Below, piece by piece: positions 42,409 to 53,198 of a stretch of 64,000 nt of DNA (position 1 is the first letter of the stretch; each line of letters starts with the position of its first letter). The DNA is taken from positions 372,001-436,000 of the forward strand of contig WGLL01000005.1 of assembly GCA_016125585.1 (NCBI GenBank), in the 5' to 3' direction. The notes under the pieces were generated by a model. The model worked only from the letters and a program-made list of their open reading frames with translations. It was not told where the DNA came from and made no database searches. Position numbers and translations under genes: made by a program. Source of the DNA: Caulobacter sp. Lineage in GTDB: Bacteria; Pseudomonadota; Alphaproteobacteria; Caulobacterales; Caulobacteraceae.

Positions 42409-42483
42409 GCTTTGGCAAACATTTTCCCCGCACTTATATGATCTTGCAAGCTGGTCGGGCGCCCGAGGAGGAAAGATTTTTCA

Positions 42484-45400
42484 ATGCGGCACTCTGAAGT
42501 GACGTTAGACGACAAATATCTTCTCGAAGAGGGTCGTGCGTTCATCACCGGCGTGCAGGCGCTGATCCGGGTCATGCTCGACCGTCGCCGCCTCGACGTG
42601 CGCGATGGACTGAACACGGCCGGCTATGTTTCCGGCTATCGCGGCAGCCCCCTGGGCGGGCTCGACCAGCAGGCGGCGCGGCAGCGCAAGCTGCTCACCG
42701 CCCATGAGGTCGTCTTCCAGGAGGGCCTCAACGAGGACCTCGCCGCCACCGCCGTCTGGGGCAGCCAGCAGGCCAATCTGTTCCCCGGCGCCAAATACGA
42801 TGGCGTCTTTGGCATGTGGTACGGCAAGGCGCCGGGCGTCGACCGCACCGGCGATGTGTTCAAGCACGCCAATTTCGCTGGCGTCATGCCCAACGGCGGC
42901 GTCCTGGCCATCGCCGGCGACGACCACAACTGCAAATCCTCGACCCTGCCCAGCCAGTCGGAATTCGCCTTCCAGGACTTCGAGATGCCGGTGCTGTCGC
43001 CGGCCGACGTGCAGGAGGTGCTCGACTACGGCCTGCTCGGCATCTCGATGTCGCGCTTTTCCGGCCTGTGGGTCGGGCTGATCGCCCTGGCCGACACCAT
43101 GGACAGCGGCGTGACCATCGATGTCTCGCTGGACCGGCACCAGTGCGTCATCCCCGAGTTTCCGATGCCGCCCGGCGGGTTGCACATCCGCACCAAGGAC
43201 CAGCCGCTGGAAAAGGAGACCCGTCTCCGCAACCACAAGATTCCGGCCGCCCTCGCCTTCGCCCGCGCCAACAACATCGACCGCGTGGTGCTGGCCGCCC
43301 GGCAGCCGCGCCTCGGCATCGTCTGCCAGGGCCAGGCCTACAAGGACGTGCTGGAAGCCTTCACCGCCATGGGCATCAGCCTGGACGAGGCGGCCGCGCT
43401 CGGTATCTCCATCTACAAGGTCGGCATGCCCTGGCCGCTGGAGACGCAAGGCCTCAAGGCCTTCGCCGCCGGTCTCGAGACCCTGATGGTCATCGAGCAC
43501 AAGCGCGCCCTGATCGAGCCCCAGGCCCGCGCCGCCCTCTACGACCTGCCGGCCCACGCCCGCCCGACCATCATCGGCAAGTTCAATGAACAGGGCGACC
43601 GGCTGATGGAGGACACCGGCTCCCTGACCGTGGCCGCCATCGCCCTGGACCTCTACAGCCGTCTGCCCGACGGGCCGCACAAGGAGCGGGCGTCGGCCTA
43701 TCTCGACCGGGTCTCCGCCGCCGGCGTCGCCGCCGTCAGCCTGGCCAGCGACCAGCAGCGCAAGCCCTTCTTCTGCTCCGGCTGTCCGCACAACACCTCG
43801 ACCCGCGTGCCGGACGGCAGCCGCGCCCTGGCAGGTATCGGCTGCCACTACATGGCCGGGTTCAACGATCCCTCCACCGACCTCAACACCCACATGGGCG
43901 GCGAGGGCCTGACCTGGGTCGGGGCCGCGCCCTTCACCAGCGAAAAACACGTCTTCCAGAACCTCGGCGACGGCACCTACAACCACTCCGGCTCGCTGGC
44001 GATCCGGGGCGCGATCGCGGCCAAGGCCAACATCACCTACAAACTGCTGTTCAACGACGCCGTGGCCATGACCGGCGGCCAGACCGCCGAGAGCGGCTTC
44101 ACCCCGGCCCAGATCACCCGCCAGCTGGCCAGCGAGGGCGTGGCCAGGACCGTGATCGTCGTCGACGACGTCGAGCGCTATGAGGGCGTCAGCGACCTGG
44201 CGCCGGGCGTCGAGGTCCATCCGCGCAAGGATCTGATGGAGATCCAGAAGCAGCTGCGGGAAACGCTCGGCGTCACCGTCCTGCTCTACGACCAGACCTG
44301 CGCCACCGAAAAGCGCCGCCGCCGCAAGCGCGGCCTGATGCCCAAGGCCGCGACCCGAGTCTTCATCAACCCGCTGGTCTGCGAGGGCTGCGGCGACTGC
44401 TCGAAGAAGTCCAACTGCGTCTCGGTGGAGCCGCTGAACACCGAGTTCGGCCGCAAGCGCCAGATCAACCAGTCGACCTGCAATCAGGACTACTCCTGCG
44501 TCGACGGCTTCTGCCCCAGCTTCATCACCCTTGAGGGCGGCGAGAATTCCGCCGTCAAGAAGATGCCGGCCCTCACCGCCGACTCCACGCCCCTGCCGGA
44601 ATTCGAACCGGTCGAGGGCGTGCGACGCATCCTGTTCACCGGCATCGGCGGTACGGGCGTGACCACGGTGGCCTCGATTCTCGCCATGGCAGCTCACGTC
44701 GATGGTCGCAGCTCCAGCGTCGTCGACATGACCGGTCTGGCCCAGAAGGGCGGTTCGGTGTTCAGCCACGTGAAGATCGGCGAGGACGAGGAGAGCATCG
44801 TCGGCGGCCGGGTCCCGGCGGCCAGTGCCGATGTGCTGATCGCTTGCGATCTGCTGGTCGCCGCCAGCCCGGAAGCGCTGGCCTTGTTCTCGAAGCAGAA
44901 GACCGTCGCCTTCGGCAATGCCGACTTCTCGCCGACGGCCGACTTCGTCACCAACCGTGATGTCCGCTACGACACCGCCGGCATGGCCCGCCGCATCAAG
45001 GGCGCGACCAAGGACTATCAGGCCTGTCCGTCGCAGGCCCTGTCGCTGCACAAGCTCGGCGACGAGATCTACGCCAACATGATCATGCTGGGCTTCGCCT
45101 GGCAGAAGGGTGTCATCCCGGTCTCCAGTCGCGCCATCTATCGCGCGATCAAGCTGAACGGTGTCGACGCCGAGGCCAACCTCCAGGCCTTCGAGGTGGG
45201 CCGCAAGTCCGCCGTCGATCCCGAGTTCCGGGGCCTGCCGGAAGACCAGGTGGCCACGCCCGAGACCATGCCGCTGGAAGAGCTGATCGCCCATCGCGTC
45301 TCGGAGCTGACCGCCTATCAGGACGCGGCCTATGCCGACCGCTATCTGCAGCAGGTTCGTCAGACACAGGCGGCCGAACAGGCGCTGGGCGGGGAGGAGA

Positions 45401-45915
45401 CCCTGACCCGCGCCGTGGCCGTCAACCTCTACAAGCTGATGGCCTACAAGGACGAATATGAGGTGGCGCGTCTCTACACCGACGGCCGCTTCGCAAAGGA
45501 GCTGGCCGGAACGTTCAAGGGCGGCAAGGCCAAGGTCTGGATGTCGCCGCCGCTGATCGCCCGCAAGGGCCCCGACGGCAAGCCGCAGAAGATCGCCCTG
45601 GGCGGCTGGATGCTGACAACGGTGATGCCGGTGCTGGCGAAGATGAAGGGCCTGCGCGGCGGACCCCTGGATATCTTCGGCAAGACCGAGGAGCGCCGCA
45701 TCGAACGCCGGCTGATCGCCGACTATGAGGCGGGCCTGCAACGGCTGCTGGCCGCGTTGAGCGCGCGCCGCCTGCCTCTGGCCGCCCGGATCGCCGCCGT
45801 TCCGCAGGATATCCGCGGCTATGGCTACATCAAGGAAGCCAGCATCGTGGTCGCCGAAAAGGAGCTGTCGGCGCTGTGGGCCCAGTGGGAAGCCGGGGAG
45901 AAGGCGGCGGCCTGA
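42484..45915 (+). CDS. Fused indolepyruvate ferredoxin oxidoreductase family protein
   Basis: GYVSGYRGSPLGGLDQQ; CEGCGDCSKKSNCVSVEP; FTGIGGTGVTTVASILAMAAHVDG; 1143 aa. Confidence 0.95.
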   Translation: MRHSEVTLDDKYLLEEGRAFITGVQALIRVMLDRRRLDVRDGLNTAGYVSGYRGSPLGGLDQQAARQRKLLTAHEVVFQEGLNEDLAATAVWGSQQANLFPGAKYDGVFGMWYGKAPGVDRTGDVFKHANFAGVMPNGGVLAIAGDDHNCKSSTLPSQSEFAFQDFEMPVLSPADVQEVLDYGLLGISMSRFSGLWVGLIALADTMDSGVTIDVSLDRHQCVIPEFPMPPGGLHIRTKDQPLEKETRLRNHKIPAALAFARANNIDRVVLAARQPRLGIVCQGQAYKDVLEAFTAMGISLDEAAALGISIYKVGMPWPLETQGLKAFAAGLETLMVIEHKRALIEPQARAALYDLPAHARPTIIGKFNEQGDRLMEDTGSLTVAAIALDLYSRLPDGPHKERASAYLDRVSAAGVAAVSLASDQQRKPFFCSGCPHNTSTRVPDGSRALAGIGCHYMAGFNDPSTDLNTHMGGEGLTWVGAAPFTSEKHVFQNLGDGTYNHSGSLAIRGAIAAKANITYKLLFNDAVAMTGGQTAESGFTPAQITRQLASEGVARTVIVVDDVERYEGVSDLAPGVEVHPRKDLMEIQKQLRETLGVTVLLYDQTCATEKRRRRKRGLMPKAATRVFINPLVCEGCGDCSKKSNCVSVEPLNTEFGRKRQINQSTCNQDYSCVDGFCPSFITLEGGENSAVKKMPALTADSTPLPEFEPVEGVRRILFTGIGGTGVTTVASILAMAAHVDGRSSSVVDMTGLAQKGGSVFSHVKIGEDEESIVGGRVPAASADVLIACDLLVAASPEALALFSKQKTVAFGNADFSPTADFVTNRDVRYDTAGMARRIKGATKDYQACPSQALSLHKLGDEIYANMIMLGFAWQKGVIPVSSRAIYRAIKLNGVDAEANLQAFEVGRKSAVDPEFRGLPEDQVATPETMPLEELIAHRVSELTAYQDAAYADRYLQQVRQTQAAEQALGGEETLTRAVAVNLYKLMAYKDEYEVARLYTDGRFAKELAGTFKGGKAKVWMSPPLIARKGPDGKPQKIALGGWMLTTVMPVLAKMKGLRGGPLDIFGKTEERRIERRLIADYEAGLQRLLAALSARRLPLAARIAAVPQDIRGYGYIKEASIVVAEKELSALWAQWEAGEKAAA

Positions 45916-45972
45916 GCCGTCCCTTCACCTTGATGGTTTCCGGCGGGGGGAATCCGCCTTAGGTCTAGCGTC

Positions 45973-47085
45973 ATGACGGACGCATTTGATTTCGACGCGG
46001 TGGTGGTCGGCGCCGGCGCCGTGGGCTTGGCCTGCGGATACGCCCTGTCGCAGCGCGGCCTGATCGTGGCGGTGCTGGAGAAGGAGCCCGCGATCGGGCA
46101 GGGGGTCTCCTCGCGCAATTCGGAGGTCATCCACGGCGGTCTCTACTATCCGACCGGTTCTCTGAAGGCGCGGCTGTGCGTCCAGGGCCGCCGGGCGCTC
46201 TACGCCTTCCTGGACAAGCACCACGTCGACTATCGCCGCTGCGGCAAGCTGGTGGTGGCGACGAGCGTGGAGGAAATTCCACGGCTGGATGCGATCTGGG
46301 ACCAGGCGCTGGCCAATGACGTCGAGGGCATGGCGCGGCTGACCGGCGAGGAGGCGCGGGCGCTGGAGCCCGGTCTCAAGTGCGAGGCGGCCCTGCTGTC
46401 GCCCCAGAGCGGCGTCTTCGACAGCCACGGCTACATGCTGGCCCTGCAGGGTGAGATCGAGGCGGCCGGAGGGGCGGTGGTTGCCGATACGCCCTTCGAG
46501 GGGGCGACGCCGTTGCCGGACGGCGGATTTCGCGTCCGCGCGGGCGGCGCCGACGCCACAGAACTGACCTGCCGCCTGCTGGTCACCGCGCCCGGCCTTT
46601 CGGCCCAGGCCGTGGCCGCCCGTATCGACGGCTTTCCCGCCGACCAGATCCCGCAAGGCCATTTCGGCAAGGGCGTCTACTTCCGGCTCGCCGCCAAGGC
46701 GCCCTTCGACCATCTGATCTATCCGCCGCCGATCCACGGGGCCCTGGGCACGCATTATCGCAAGGATCTCGGCGGCCAGGCGGTGTTCGGCCCGGACCTG
46801 CAGTTCGTCGATCATGAGGACTACAGCGTCGACCCGGCCAAGGCGGCGGAGTTCGCCGCCTATATCCGCAAGTTCTGGCCTGACCTGCCGGAAGAAGACC
46901 TCGCTCCCGACTACGCCGGTATCCGGCCCAAGCTGCATGGCCCGGATGAACCCCAGCCCGACTTTCAGCTGCGTGGCGCCGACAGCCACGGCCTTGCCGG
47001 TCTCGTCGCTCTGTTCGGCATCGAGAGCCCCGGCCTGACCAGCTCGCTGGCCATCGGCGAAGAGGTGGCGGGGATGCTGCTCTAG
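45973..47085 (+). CDS. FAD-dependent oxidoreductase (L-2-hydroxyglutarate oxidase-like)
   Basis: [31 protein letters not shown]...[24 protein letters not shown]. Confidence 0.92.
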   Translation: MTDAFDFDAVVVGAGAVGLACGYALSQRGLIVAVLEKEPAIGQGVSSRNSEVIHGGLYYPTGSLKARLCVQGRRALYAFLDKHHVDYRRCGKLVVATSVEEIPRLDAIWDQALANDVEGMARLTGEEARALEPGLKCEAALLSPQSGVFDSHGYMLALQGEIEAAGGAVVADTPFEGATPLPDGGFRVRAGGADATELTCRLLVTAPGLSAQAVAARIDGFPADQIPQGHFGKGVYFRLAAKAPFDHLIYPPPIHGALGTHYRKDLGGQAVFGPDLQFVDHEDYSVDPAKAAEFAAYIRKFWPDLPEEDLAPDYAGIRPKLHGPDEPQPDFQLRGADSHGLAGLVALFGIESPGLTSSLAIGEEVAGMLL

Positions 47086-48287
47086 GCTTTGGTCTTCGGC
47101 GCCAACTTCAGCAGCCGCCCGTCATCGGTCAGCACATAGACGGCGCCGTCAGGACCGACCCGCACATCGCGAATACGCTGGCCGATGTCTTTCAGAAGCC
47201 GCTCCTCGCCCACCACTCGGTCCCCGTCCAGCGTCAGTCGGACCAGATCGCGGTCCTTCAGGCCGCCGATGAAAAGGCTGCCCTTCCAGGCGGGAAACAG
47301 GTCGCCGTCATAGAAGGTCATCCCCGAAGGCGCGATCACCGGATCCCAGTAGTAGACCGGCTGTTCCATGCCGGCATGCCGGGTAATGCCCTCGCCGACC
47401 GGCCGGCCGCTGTATTCCAGGCCGTAGCCGATCGTCGGCCAGCCATAGTCCTTGCCGGCCTCCGGAATGTTCAGCTCGTCGCCGCCCAGCGGGCCATGCT
47501 CGACGGTCCACAGCTTGCCGCTGGCGGGATTGATCGCCGCGGACTGGATATTGCGATGCCCGTAGGACCAGATCTGTGGCAAGGCCCCCGTCGTTCCGAC
47601 AAAGGGGTTATCCTCGGGAACCGAGCCATCGGGCCTGATGCGGATGACCTTGCCTAGCGCGGCATCCAGCTTCTGGGCCTGCGCCCGGCCGGCCAGTATC
47701 GAACGCTCGCCGGTCGTGACAAACAGGTTTCCGTCGGGCGCGAACGCCAGGCGGGAGCCGAAATGCTTGTCGCTGTCCAGGGTCGGGGTCATGCGCCAGA
47801 CAACGGCCACGTCGGTCATGGTCGCCCCGGCCAGCTTGCCGCGGGCGACCGCCGTGCCGTTGCCGCCCTCGCGGGGCTCGGCATAGGTCCAGTAGATCCA
47901 GCCGTCCGGACCGACCGCCACGTCCAGCAAGCCGCCCTGGCCCCGCGCATCGACTTCGGGAAGACCGGCGACCGGATCGGACTTCGACCCATCCTTGCCG
48001 ATAATCCGCAGGGCGCCGCTCCGCTCGGTGACCAGCATCCGTCCGTCCGGCAAGAAAGCCAGCCCCCAGGGCTTGCTCAGGCCCCTGGCGAGCGTTTCCA
48101 CCTCGAAGGCGACATCGGCCGTGCGGAACGGGGCGCGGGTCTGGCCGGCGAAGGCGGGCCGGTAGGGTGCGTTGGCCGCGCGGGTCTCAAGGGGTTTGTC
48201 GGACGCCGGCGGCGACTGGGCGTCAGACGGATGTCCGCCACAGGCGGCAAGCGCGGCGGCGAGGGCGAACAAGGCGATCTGGCGCAT
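47082..48287 (-). CDS. PQQ-dependent sugar dehydrogenase-like lipoprotein
   Basis: Lipobox [64 protein letters not shown]. Confidence 0.93.
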   Translation of the reverse strand: MRQIALFALAAALAACGGHPSDAQSPPASDKPLETRAANAPYRPAFAGQTRAPFRTADVAFEVETLARGLSKPWGLAFLPDGRMLVTERSGALRIIGKDGSKSDPVAGLPEVDARGQGGLLDVAVGPDGWIYWTYAEPREGGNGTAVARGKLAGATMTDVAVVWRMTPTLDSDKHFGSRLAFAPDGNLFVTTGERSILAGRAQAQKLDAALGKVIRIRPDGSVPEDNPFVGTTGALPQIWSYGHRNIQSAAINPASGKLWTVEHGPLGGDELNIPEAGKDYGWPTIGYGLEYSGRPVGEGITRHAGMEQPVYYWDPVIAPSGMTFYDGDLFPAWKGSLFIGGLKDRDLVRLTLDGDRVVGEERLLKDIGQRIRDVRVGPDGAVYVLTDDGRLLKLAPKTKA

Positions 48288-48301
48288 GGCGTCTCCTGGC
48301 G

Positions 48302-49999
48302 TCAGGTTTCCCCGAGCAAAGTCTTCATGGCGTCGGCCGGTTCCGCGCCTTCCAGATGGATCAGCGACCAAAGGGCCAGGAACATCAATGGCCAGCGGCG
48401 CGCTGCGTGGGTCTCGGTACTGAATATGGTGTGGATGTCGCCGGCGTCCATGACCTGACCGACCGCCTTCACCCCGGCGATGCGCGGCGCCAGATCACCC
48501 GCGCGCGGAGCGATCCAGCTCGCCACGGGCACGGTGAAGCCCTTCTTCCGGGCCCAGGGGTCGGCGGCGGGGCAGTGTCGCTCCAGCCATTTGCGCAACA
48601 GCCATTTGCCGTGGCGGCCCCGCAGCTTCATCCGGTCGGGCAGGTTGAAGGCGAAGGCCGCCACCTCCGAATCCAGAAAGGGCGTGCGGCCCTCCAGCCC
48701 GTTGGCCATCAGGCAACGGTCCAGCTTGAGCAGAAGGTCGTCCGGCAGCCAGGTCGCGACATCCGCGGCCTGGGCCTCCTGCAGCCGAGTGCGGCCTGGC
48801 TCGGCCGCCTTTCCGGCCGCATGGCGCCAGTCATCGATCCAGGGCGCGTCAGCCTGCGGCTCGGCGGGGCGACCGCCCAGCCAGCGGGGCCGCATGGCCC
48901 GGCGATAGCGGCCATAGCCGCCGAACAGCTCGTCGCCGCCCTCGCCGGTCAGCACCACCGTCAGATCCTGGCGTGCGGCCTGGGCCAGCTTGAAGGTCGG
49001 CAGGGTGGCGTAGTCGGCTGTCGGGTCATCGAGGGCCCAGGCCACTTGGGGCGCGAGGCTCCAGAAGTCCTCCTCGGTGAAGGTGGTTTCCCGCCAGTCG
49101 AGGTTCAGGGATCGGGCCACGCGCTCGGCCTGGGCCCGTTCGTCGCGGGCGCCGGGGGCGTCGAAGCCGCAGGTGAAGCCGACGACCGGCCGGGGATTCA
49201 GCCGGCTCATCAGGGTGGCGATGGTCGCGCTGTCGATTCCGCCGGAGAGGAACAGGCCGTAGGGCACGTCCGAACGCTGATGGACCCGGACGCTGTCTTC
49301 CAGCACCGCGTCGAGCCGCTCGAGCAGGGCGGCCTCGTCGCCGCCGGTGACGCCGGGCGAGGGCAGGGCGGGGCGCACCCGCTCGACCTCGACCAAGCCC
49401 TCCCGCACCTGCGCTACGGCGCCGGGCGGCAGGCGCTGGCTGCCGGCCAGCACCGGCGGGCTGAAGCTGTAGTTCAGGCTGAGCAACTGGCCGGCGGCAT
49501 GGCGGTTGAGCGCGGGCGCGACGCCGAACGCCCGGGGTTCGGACGCGAAGGCGACGCCCTGGTCGCGGCCGTCCGACTCATCCCGGACGTACAGAGGCTT
49601 GATGCCGAACGGATCGCGCACCAGCCAGGTCCGGCCGTCGCCGCCGATCAGGCAGAAGGCGTACATGCCGCGAAGCCGGTCGAAGGCCCTCTCGCCCTCC
49701 AGGGCGTAGAGATGCAGCAGGGGCTCGAAGTCCGAGCCGGTGGCCAGCCTGTCCTTCAGGTCGAAGGCCTCGGTCAGTTCGAGATAGTTGTAGATCTCGC
49801 CATTGCCGATGAGGGTCGATCCGGCGGCGTGCAGCGGTTGCCATCCGCCCTCCAGATCGATGATCGACAGCCGCGCATGTCCGATCGACCAGCCCGCGCC
49901 GTCCTCAACGCGGATGCCGTTCGGGCCCCGGTGGGCGATCCGCTCGATCATCGGCCGGGCCGGGTCGCCGCCGCCCAAGACCCCGGCGATGCCGCACAT
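48302..49999 (-). CDS. asnB: Glutamine-hydrolysing asparagine synthetase
   Basis: [10 protein letters not shown] (Cys2 nucleophile); [36 protein letters not shown]. Confidence 0.94.
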   Translation of the reverse strand: MCGIAGVLGGGDPARPMIERIAHRGPNGIRVEDGAGWSIGHARLSIIDLEGGWQPLHAAGSTLIGNGEIYNYLELTEAFDLKDRLATGSDFEPLLHLYALEGERAFDRLRGMYAFCLIGGDGRTWLVRDPFGIKPLYVRDESDGRDQGVAFASEPRAFGVAPALNRHAAGQLLSLNYSFSPPVLAGSQRLPPGAVAQVREGLVEVERVRPALPSPGVTGGDEAALLERLDAVLEDSVRVHQRSDVPYGLFLSGGIDSATIATLMSRLNPRPVVGFTCGFDAPGARDERAQAERVARSLNLDWRETTFTEEDFWSLAPQVAWALDDPTADYATLPTFKLAQAARQDLTVVLTGEGGDELFGGYGRYRRAMRPRWLGGRPAEPQADAPWIDDWRHAAGKAAEPGRTRLQEAQAADVATWLPDDLLLKLDRCLMANGLEGRTPFLDSEVAAFAFNLPDRMKLRGRHGKWLLRKWLERHCPAADPWARKKGFTVPVASWIAPRAGDLAPRIAGVKAVGQVMDAGDIHTIFSTETHAARRWPLMFLALWSLIHLEGAEPADAMKTLLGET

Positions 50000-51027
50000 C
50001 AGGCGGCTCCGAAGCGGTCGAACAGGGCCCGCCACTGGGCGACGATGGCGGCCTTGCCGAACTCCGCCTCGACCCGGGCATGACCGTTCTGGATCAGGCG
50101 GATGCGCTGCATCGGATCGGCCAGCAGGGCGGCGGTCTTCGCCGCCAGCGCCTCATCGTCGTCGATGGCGACGAGCAGGCCGTCCTCACCATCACGGATC
50201 AGGGCGGCGGGCCCCTGGCTGGCGGCGGCGATCACCGGCAGGCCGTGGGCCCAGGCCTGGATGACGACGTTGCCGAGCGGCTCGTAGCGGGACGGAAACA
50301 GGCAGACATCGGCGGCGGCGTAGAGGGCCGAGGGATCATTGCGCCAACCGAGGAACCTCACGCGATCCAGCACGCCCAGTGACTGCGCCAGCGTTTTCAG
50401 CTGGTCTTCCAGTGCCCCGACGCCGGCGATCCACAGCCAGGCGTCCGGCAGGGCCGCCAGCGCCTTCAGGGAGACGTCATGGGCCTTGGCGGCGTGCAGC
50501 CGCCCCATGCTGAGCAGCAACGGGACGTCCGGCGGGGTGTCGAGACTGGCGCGATCGACCGGCGTCACCTCCTCCGGCGCGGCGGCGAAGTTGGGAATGT
50601 AGCTGACCTTCCCGGCCGGCCAGCCCTGGCCGATGACCCAGTCGACAATGTCGCGGGTGTTGCCGACCAGATGGTCGAAACCGCGATAGTTCTTGAGCTT
50701 GTAATATCCTCCCAGCCGGCCGATCCGGCCCCAGGGTCCCGCCGGCGCATGGCGCGCCGCCCGGTTCATCCAGGCCACCAGCAACCGCGCGTCCAGGCGG
50801 CGCGCGGTTGAGGCGACGCCGAACCGGGTCCACAGATCGATGGGGCCGCCAAAATGGAAGGTGCTGACCGGAACGCCGGAGGCCGTCAGGGCCGCCTGGC
50901 GTCCGGCGTTGGGGCGCAGGGCGCAGGCCTGATCGTGACCGGCGCCCTGCAGCGCCGTGACCAGATCGACGAAGTAGGTCTCGGCCCCGCCTTCGCCGCC
51001 GGATCCCAGAAGATGGAGCACGCTCAT
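49999..51027 (-). CDS. Glycosyltransferase family 4-like protein
   Basis: LHLLGSGGEGGAETYFVDLVTALQGAGH...LLLSMGRLHAAKAHDVSLKAL...VCLFPSRYEPLGNVVIQAWAHGLPVIAAASQG. Confidence 0.93.
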   Translation of the reverse strand: MSVLHLLGSGGEGGAETYFVDLVTALQGAGHDQACALRPNAGRQAALTASGVPVSTFHFGGPIDLWTRFGVASTARRLDARLLVAWMNRAARHAPAGPWGRIGRLGGYYKLKNYRGFDHLVGNTRDIVDWVIGQGWPAGKVSYIPNFAAAPEEVTPVDRASLDTPPDVPLLLSMGRLHAAKAHDVSLKALAALPDAWLWIAGVGALEDQLKTLAQSLGVLDRVRFLGWRNDPSALYAAADVCLFPSRYEPLGNVVIQAWAHGLPVIAAASQGPAALIRDGEDGLLVAIDDDEALAAKTAALLADPMQRIRLIQNGHARVEAEFGKAAIVAQWRALFDRFGAA

Positions 51028-51043
51028 CGGGCGGGACCCTAGA

Positions 51044-51264
51044 GCGCGTTCCGAAAAGTGGGAACCGGTTATCGGATCAAACGCGCGACAAAGAGAATGG
51101 GCGCGTTCCGAAAAGTGGGAACCGGTTATCGGATCAAACGCGCGACAAAGAGAATGAGCGCGTTCCGAAAAGTGGGAACCGGTTATCGGATCAAACGCGC
51201 GACAAAGAGAATGAGCGCGTTCCGAAAAGTGGGAACCGGTTATCGGATCAAACACGCGACAAAC
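51044..51264. repeat. 57-bp tandem repeat, 3 full copies plus 1 degenerate copy, each with an internal palindrome
   Basis: Unit gcgcgttccgaaaagtgggaaccggttatcggatcaaacgcgcgacaaagagaatg[a/g] at 51044, 51101, 51158, 51215. Confidence 0.95.
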
Positions 51265-51415
51265 GGGGACTCAGGCGCAGGCGATTTGAGACCCTCAAAT
51301 CGAGCCCGGCTTCCGCGGCCGCGACTGTCTTTCCCAAGACGCTTGATGACAGGTTTTATCGCCACTATAAGGCCGCCTCCCTTCGGGACGATGGCCCTGC
51401 GCGGCGGTCCTGTAT

Positions 51416-51492
51416 GGCTGGGTAGCTCAGATGGTTAGAGCGGTGGATTCATAACCCACAGGTCGGCGGTTCGATCCCGCCCCCAGCTACCA
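51416..51492 (+). tRNA. tRNA-Met (CAT anticodon), CCA encoded
   Basis: GGCTGGGTAGCTCAGATGGTTAGAGCGGTGGATTCATAACCCACAGGTCGGCGGTTCGATCCCGCCCCCAGCTACCA folds as a cloverleaf. Confidence 0.93.
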
Positions 51493-51508
51493 GGTCCGGT
51501 CGTCGGGA

Positions 51509-53029
51509 TCAGGCGGCGGCCGAACTCTTTCCCGTCTCGCCGGTTCCGTTCAGCACCTGATCCAGCACGGTCAGGAGGCGCTCGGCCTTGATCGGCTTTT
51601 CCACGCAATCGTTCATGCCCGCTTCGAGATAGCCGCGAACATCGGCCGGATCGGCGTTTGCGGTGAGGGCGACGATCGGCACCTGGCCCGCCGCGCCGGG
51701 CAGGGCGCGGATAGCGCGGGTGGCGGCGACGCCGTCCATGCGCGGCATCTTGATATCCATCAGGATCAGGTCAAAACCGCGCTGGCTGGCGGCCTCGACC
51801 GCCTCGACGCCATCGACCACCTGCTCACTGGTGCAGTCGAACATTTCACACAGGGCCTCGGCGACCATGCGGTTGGTGGCGTTGTCGTCGACGATCAGGA
51901 TGTGGGCCGTGGCAGCGCCCGCGGCGGCGGTCGCCGCCGGGCTGGTTTCGACCGCTTCCGGAGCGATCATCTCGAAGATGACGCTGGCGCCCGATCCGGG
52001 ATTGGCCACCGCGCGAATCGTCCCGTTCATCACCGTGGCGAGGCTCGCGGCATGGGCCATGCCGAGCCCGACGCCCAGCGGCGCGCCACTGTTCAGAGGG
52101 TCAAAGATGTGGGCCAGCCGCGCCGGCTCGATGGGTCCGCCCGCGTCGCGCACCCGCCCCTCCAGCGCCAGGCCTTCCAGGGCGGGACGGGCGGAAAGGG
52201 TCGCCTCGACGGCGCCGCGGCGTGTGGCGTCCAGCGCCCGTTCGACAAGGCCGTCGAAAAGCTCGGCCAGGGCTTTCCCGTCGAGTTCTGCGACCAGGTC
52301 GGGGGCCCCGTCATAGGAGGTCAGCAGCGTGACGCCGGCGTCCGCCGCGCGAGTCGCCCACCGGGCCTCGACGCCGTCCATGATGTCGCGAAGAACCGTG
52401 GGGCGAGGGGTCAGGCCGCCAAGCCCGAGCTCGGCCGCGTGCATGCCGGCGGCGCGTCGCATCAGCCGTTGGACGTCGCCAAAGCAGTCGTGCAGGGCGC
52501 GGGCGCAGCTGCGGCTGTCAGCCGGCAAAGGCTGGCGCAACAGGCCATCGACAAAGGTCTGGGCGCCATCCAGCTGGCGAACTACCTCGGTGGCCAGGGT
52601 CTGGGTCAGGTTGGCTCCGGCCTCGCGGCTGACCTGGGCTCGGCGACTGCGATGGACGAGCAGGCTCAGGGCGTCGCCGACACCCAGATAGGCGCCTTGC
52701 TGGGTGACGATGAAACCGCGGTTCAGGGCGGCGGGATCGGTCGCCAGGATGTCGTCGCGAAAATGGACGGTGTCGACGTGGGCTTCCACCACCAGCGGGG
52801 GGGCGGCCATCACATCGCGCACGGCGATCGCACCATCCAATCCGCCCGGCAGGCCGGCAAGGGCCTCGACCGTGTCGCGCCGGACCAGACCGACCGGACG
52901 ACAGTCGGCGTCGACAACAGCCAGGAAGGCGGCGTCGGGCTCGCATCCGAACAGGTCGATCAGGGCCGTGATCGGGCTGTCGGCGGCCACGGGCGCGCGA
53001 CGGTCGATCAGGCGGTCAATTGAAGCCAT
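51509..53029 (-). CDS. CBS-like domain + degenerate histidine-kinase-like module + C-terminal receiver domain
   Basis: GLVRRDTVEALAG...AVRDVMAAPPLVVEA; IFDPLNSGAPLGVGLGMAHAASLATVMNG; ILIVDDNATNRMVAEALCEMF...DLILMDIKMPRMDGVAATR...IVALTANA. Confidence 0.85.
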   Translation of the reverse strand: MASIDRLIDRRAPVAADSPITALIDLFGCEPDAAFLAVVDADCRPVGLVRRDTVEALAGLPGGLDGAIAVRDVMAAPPLVVEAHVDTVHFRDDILATDPAALNRGFIVTQQGAYLGVGDALSLLVHRSRRAQVSREAGANLTQTLATEVVRQLDGAQTFVDGLLRQPLPADSRSCARALHDCFGDVQRLMRRAAGMHAAELGLGGLTPRPTVLRDIMDGVEARWATRAADAGVTLLTSYDGAPDLVAELDGKALAELFDGLVERALDATRRGAVEATLSARPALEGLALEGRVRDAGGPIEPARLAHIFDPLNSGAPLGVGLGMAHAASLATVMNGTIRAVANPGSGASVIFEMIAPEAVETSPAATAAAGAATAHILIVDDNATNRMVAEALCEMFDCTSEQVVDGVEAVEAASQRGFDLILMDIKMPRMDGVAATRAIRALPGAAGQVPIVALTANADPADVRGYLEAGMNDCVEKPIKAERLLTVLDQVLNGTGETGKSSAAA

Positions 53030-53146
53030 GGGGGCCGCTTCTGGTCTCTGAACGCCCGGACGCCGGCAAGCGGCGGCGGGCCTGGACCAGGATCATGCAC
53101 GGTTGCGCTTTCAGACAGGTTAAGCCTGTGGACAGGCAAAGAAAAA

Positions 53147-53173
53147 GCGGTGGAAACCAGAGGTTTCCACCGC
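53147..53173 (-). terminator. Rho-independent terminator of TonB-dependent receptor gene
   Basis: GCGGTGGAAACC-TCT-GGTTTCCACCGC followed by TTTTTC on the minus strand, 12-bp perfect stem. Confidence 0.85.
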
Positions 53174-53198
53174 CCGAAGTTATTGAGATGGTTTGGCT

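Noticed and set aside
42505-45741. 1078-aa minus-strand ORF opposite the ior gene
   Set aside because: Shadow ORF of a high-GC coding strand; low-complexity G/A/D/H-rich translation with no motifs, whereas the plus strand has clear ior motifs.
51028-51255. N-terminal extension of the glycosyltransferase ORF with 19-aa repeats (AFDPITGSHFSERAHSLCR)
   Set aside because: It is only the 57-bp intergenic repeat read in frame; the domain begins at MSVLHLLGSGGEGGAE (51027).
51044-51264. CRISPR-like array
   Set aside because: Tandem head-to-tail copies with no unique spacers and no cas genes in the window.
51416-51492. Possibility that the CAT tRNA is tRNA-Ile2 or initiator
   Set aside because: Overall layout fits elongator tRNA-Met best; identity cannot be settled without covariance models, and an apparent A31-C39 mismatch was noted but not pursued.
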